64,000 nucleotides of DNA, from the NCBI GenBank assembly GCA_032622095.1, contig CP136066.1:55582609-55646608 (forward strand), written 5' to 3'. The DNA comes from Siphonodentalium dalli. Its lineage: Eukaryota > Mollusca > Scaphopoda > Gadilida > Siphonodentaliidae. This document shows positions 59,391 to 64,000 of this stretch, piece by piece. How positions within the stretch are numbered: the stretch's first letter is position 1; each line of letters opens with the position of its first letter. The notes under the pieces are model-generated. The model ran no database searches. It saw nothing but the letters and a program-made list of their open reading frames with translations, and had not been told where the DNA came from. The translations under genes were made by a program, and so were the position numbers.

Positions 59391-59834
59391 TTGTGTGACC
59401 CACATTATGTGAGTAAAGGGGGGATGCCCAATAGCAGAAGAGTCCACATATAGAGGTACCATGTCTTGCCCACCGGAAGCTGACATAAGCTAATGATAGG
59501 CAGAGCACCCTGCTGTAACGGCAGTTTCTGATATACAGTCTCAAAGATTTGGAACAGAACACACACAAATTCTGTGTTATGATTTATGTTTCATGATAAC
59601 AATTGATTAAGGCTTTGTATGACCCACACGCGTAATATAAGGTAAGTGCGAAAGCCCCATACATATTATCTGCATGGTATATCAGGTACCGAGCACCTAA
59701 TATATATCGTATCTAAATTAAAGTTATACACGCGTTTATAGATATGTTATCCATTCCCCCCTAATGTTATTGTTGCTGTCCCGTAGGTAAAGAAGAAATC
59801 AAGTTATTTTGCGCAGATAGGATATGTGTAAATT

Positions 59835-60075
59835 CGCCATCAAGAGTCATTGTATTTAATTACATGTACATGCATAAGTGTTAATTCAAAGGTAGAACTT
59901 CATCATACCGTGTGCGCAGGTCATTGATCTGAGGTCAATGAGATGACCTTATTTCAAAAAGTACATGCAGCTTGCAGGAATATTTTAAGCATACTAACTT
60001 TACTAAGCATACACTGATACAGTCAATACATATGAGTTAGTTAATTAGTTAATTTGTCACATTGTATAATAATGG
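59835..60075 (+). repeat. Direct repeat, copy 2
   Basis: Second copy of 59115-59390, about 715 bp downstream. Confidence 0.75.
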
Positions 60076-60449
60076 ACACCCAAAATATTGAAAATAACTA
60101 CATGTACTAGTATGCAAAACCGCTGGTGTTTGTGTTTAAAAAATATGAAAACAAGTTGTGTAATTTAATAGTCATATTTTTGCGTAAATAAGGATCATGT
60201 GAGTTAGCTTGCATGAGTACGTAATGTCACAGAAATTAGGTCCCCGCATAAATCATTGTTTAATTGTTTTATAATCACAATATTTGTTCGTGAATAAAAC
60301 AATGCAAATGCAGGCAAATGTGTTAAATATTGATGTATATTTACGGACGAGTACACGTATAGCCCCAAAATCATGAAGTACTATAGAGAGCACATTGCCT
60401 TTTCTAGGAATTCGCAGCATGCTGAACGAGTCGGAGTGTACGTAAGCTA

Positions 60450-60585
60450 CTTGACCGACTTGAAATTACAGGAGGACCTCAATAAATGAGGACGATTTAC
60501 TCAAAAGTAAAACAAAACTATGGCCAGTTTCTTAATAAACTAATGCATTTTATGAGCCAACAAGACAGATAAAAACAAGGGTTGC
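60450..60585 (+). repeat. Direct repeat shared with 63370-63500
   Basis: ACTTGACCGACTTGAAATTA followed by AGGAGGACCTCAA and CTATGGCCAGTTTC occurs at both places, about 2.9 kb apart. Both copies are followed, at different distances, by AAAATCGC..TATGACAATACA. Confidence 0.7.
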
Positions 60586-61449
60586 GCACCAAAGATGACT
60601 TGGCCCATAAGAGTGAATATGTTCAACCAAGAATCACTAAAAATGAATGAACTAAAGAAACATATCACAGAACTAAGAGCCATAACTCAAGTAAATAAAA
60701 ACTAGATGTCACCCCGAAGATCCATATGAAATTTGGTGATGCTTTGGCTGAGAAATGTGACCAGTAAGGTAAGCTAAAGGATTTAGTCATACAAAGAGTA
60801 AAATCCGCTGGCGGCCATGTTTTTCAACAGAATTTGGAAAAAATGGTAAGCACCCATCTAGAGGTCACACCGAGGATCCATATGAAGATTGGTGATGATC
60901 GGATGAGGGATATGCGCTGTAGGGTGTGCTAAAGGATTTAGTGATGCAAAGAGTAATATCCAAGATGGATGCCGTTAGCCATGTTTTTCATTGAAAATCG
61001 TTCAATAGCTCCCGAAGATCCCTATGAAGATTGGTGATGATCGGATGAGGGATATGCTCTGAGGGTGTGCTAAAGAATTTAGTGATGCAAAGAGTAAACT
61101 CCAAGATGGCAGCCAAGTTTTTTCATCGAAAATCATTCCAATTTGATTAGCTCCCATCTAGAGGTGATCCTAGACTCATATACCGAATATTGTTGAAATC
61201 GGTCAAAGTTTGTTTGAGTTATCAGTGATCACGCTAATGGACACGAACAATCAAAATCGCTAAAAATAGACAAACTAAGTCCTATAACTCTCGTATAAAA
61301 GATTGGACAAACCTGGTTTTCGAACCCCTTCGAGATATTGTTGCAACAGACCCATATACCAAATATGAATGTCATGAAATTGGCTGCCGTTTGTTTGAAA
61401 AACTCGACTGAAAATCGCTGTTATATGACAATACACATATTCTCAAAAT

Positions 61450-64000
61450 AAGTGTCCCTTTTAATGCGATCCACAGCCGTTAACAACGCGGTCGTAACAT
61501 CAACTCAATGCAGTCATTGGATTGATAACGTTGAAGTTTTAACGCAGACCACGTTTACATTAAACGAGTTGCATTAGGGATATGTGTTGAAGATTACAAT
61601 CACCGTGATGAAAAGTATATATACAGACGATGAGTCCTGTTAGTCGATTTTATACCATTCAATTTTGTTTTATTTACGTTCACCTCTGACTATTTTCGCA
61701 TCATTTCCCCATGCTCCGACAACAGAAAATCATATAGCAATGCCTTCGTCTGTTGCAAATCGGGCATATTATTGCAACTTTGAAGTTTAAAGATTTGAAT
61801 CATGTGAGGCTTTTCAAAATATATACAAGCACATGTATCAGTGTATCGCACAGAGCGGTCATGTGGTTGTGTTTCCCAATGTATGGAGGAAAACACAACA
61901 CATGAATGTATTACCACAAATGTCCGCTACAGTACTATAGTGAACATGTAGTAGTCATGTACATGTCATTGCAAATGGAATGAGAAACGTATTTAATCGG
62001 CTTAGTAACAGTATATATAATCCAATTGACTAAAATTCCAGTTATTTATATTGATGTGGTTAATATGCGTGCCATTTCCTACTATCATACCATGAACTGA
62101 AGGTTTCTATATAATTGTCCCATGTAAGACAATGGCAATATACAAAAATATTTGGTTTAAATTCCACTGACTACTTCGACACTTGTGTGCCTCACTTGAA
62201 ATTGACTATCCGGTCATTGAAATTGATGAATCTATAAAACTCGGTACCATAATCTTCTTCAGAATGAAACAATAAAGAGCGTTTGTGTTTTGTAAGGTAT
62301 TTTTCGCCCGCAAAGAATTTATGAAATAAGTAATGTTCAAGTCAATTACATGCGTACAGCTTTTGAATTGTTAAAACAAAGTCCCGACAGCATGGTCCTT
62401 TTGATCGAGCATGAAAAATGATTGCGAATCTCACGGAGAAAGTGACAATAAGTAATCATATTCACTCAAACAACATGCAGTTAAGATGTAGCAAAAAATG
62501 TTGATTGCTGCATATACACAGTCCACGTGCCAAATTCCTGAATAATGCTGATATAATTCGCGTGCAGCTGTGGGTTGAGAGATACTAGTAGATGCGCGCA
62601 AAAATAACAACAATCAACAAGATGCAAAATAATTGGACGTGTACACACGGCGCATGCGGGGTCTAAATTCTATTATTTCGTTGAAAGTTATAGATACAAG
62701 TTATAGATAAGAGTTCAATTTGGTCGGTCCATTAGTCACAAGAATTACACTAACTTCAGTTCAAAGTACTGACTTGTTTATTTCCGCATGGAACAAAATG
62801 TTTCGTCTTCCATTTCCTCTTTTAACTCCCATCAATTAAAATAAATTGCACAATTATTCTAAGACAATTGACAATACATTAAAGGCATAATCTTTATTGA
62901 GTTCATCATCTTCGCATATCGTGGAATATAGAAGAAATGCTTAAGATAGGGCATTTTATGTTGAACGCAGCTTGAGAATGGGAATAAGTTCTCATTTCTC
63001 GGAGTACATGTTGACCTCCTTAGAAAAATATCAGTAAAGCTACGCCCACAACCAACCAGATCAAAGGGAGAATAAATCTCCCAAACCAATCCTCGATGAC
63101 TGACAGGTGTGCATTTTAATATGCACATTCCGATGTGATAGCACAAGATAAATGACTTTGTTTTCTTTATTGCCAGCAGAGTTCCATTTAAAATATTAAA
63201 TATGCGTTATCATTGATATATTGTGGTCAAAGATAAATATGGTTAGGCATAATAGGCGCGAAATCGAGATTATAATCGGACAATTTTATGTTACTAAAAT
63301 TCCTTGAATTAAAAATACTTACCTGTGTATATAAAATACTTGTTTTAAACTATAAAAAATGATAAGGTACTTGACCGACTTGAAATTACAGGAGGACCTC
63401 AACCAAATGAGGACGATCTTACTAAAAAATAAAACGAACATATGGCCAGTTTCTTAATAAACTAATGCATTTTATAAGCCAACAAGATAGATAAAAAAAT
63501 CGCCATAATATGACAATACATGTATATATGGCCATCATATCGCTTGATGGTAGGGTCCTGCGAATATTCGATAGTCAAATTCGATTCAAAATTTCCAACT
63601 CAAAATTTTGAATATACAAACATATAAAAAAGTAGCCAAAAGCTTGGAGATCGCCGATGGACCGACGACGCACGTAAATTAGAATAGCGATGAGACTGAG
63701 CAACCGCTAGCGTTATCTGTCGACTATACGTCTCAGATTCTGCGTTAGGCCAAAACAAAAAGATGCTATGTTTCCGTACATCGACCGACCCTAAAAATAA
63801 CCCGCCGACCCTAATCTTTTTGTTGATATTTTGAGAAAAAGTCAAAATTTTCAACAAAAAAAAAACAAAAAAAACAAAAATTCACTGTTTTTACCACTAA
63901 TGCTCAAAAATATTGATGAACATTAGTGTGCAAAACACATGGTTTCTAATATATGCCTGTGAAAAGTGACCATGAAGTGACAGTTGTCTCAAAAGCCCCA
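61450..64000. other. Non-coding DNA upstream of or within intron 1
   Basis: No exon of ZC3H14 or any other gene recognised. 63010-63350 resembles 57444-57760 (CCAACCA...GACAGGTGT). Poly-A tract at 63858-63880. Confidence 0.4.

Noticed and set aside
58216-64000. ZC3H14 exon 1 (start codon exon)
   Set aside because: I looked on the minus strand for ATG followed by an MEIGTEIS-like reading with a donor in phase 0 and found none; it is probably outside the window or too diverged.

Overview
The window is animal nuclear DNA: AT-rich, dense in interspersed repeats, with one spliced gene cut into small exons by kilobase introns. A tRNA-headed SINE, ~160-bp tandem-core repeats, many TTAA-flanked MITEs and a 2A-bearing non-LTR retrotransposon suggest a marine invertebrate, most likely a mollusc. 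The species cannot be named from the sequence alone.

One host gene dominates. On the minus strand, 15 exons between 58215 and 14376 encode an orthologue of ZC3H14/Nab2, the nuclear poly(A)-binding protein with five C-terminal CCCH zinc fingers. Every exon has AG/GT borders and all intron phases join without a break. They give about 1498 residues, roughly twice the human protein. Only the first exon, with the start codon, was not found. The extra length is low-complexity sequence: Lys/Glu-rich, RS-like and Pro/Gln-rich.

Layout: 1-14375 lies downstream of the gene and is all repeats (SINE, MITEs, a 160-bp array at 7.96-9.8 kb, a hAT-like element at 9.9-11.3 kb, a MITE-derived minisatellite at 11.3-12.0 kb). 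14376-58215 is the gene. Its introns hold a 472-bp miniature LTR element whose LTR carries a 5S rRNA-like Pol III promoter (15214-15685), a 4.6-kb inverted-repeat element (19.0-23.6 kb), several hAT-like elements with 8-bp target duplications, an amplified exon edge (37.1-38.6 kb), an intact 1080-residue retrotransposon ORF with a 2A-like peptide (46431-50220) and a decayed RecQ-like helicase fragment (53.6-54.0 kb). 58216-64000 is intron 1 or upstream DNA, again repeats, with no exon recognised.

The strongest candidate for something undescribed is the 5S-bearing miniature LTR retrotransposon, which has the architecture of plant Cassandra TRIMs but sits in an animal genome. Next come the tandem amplification of an exon end with its splice donor, the in-frame duplicated splice acceptor of exon 2, and MITE ends lying against splice donors.
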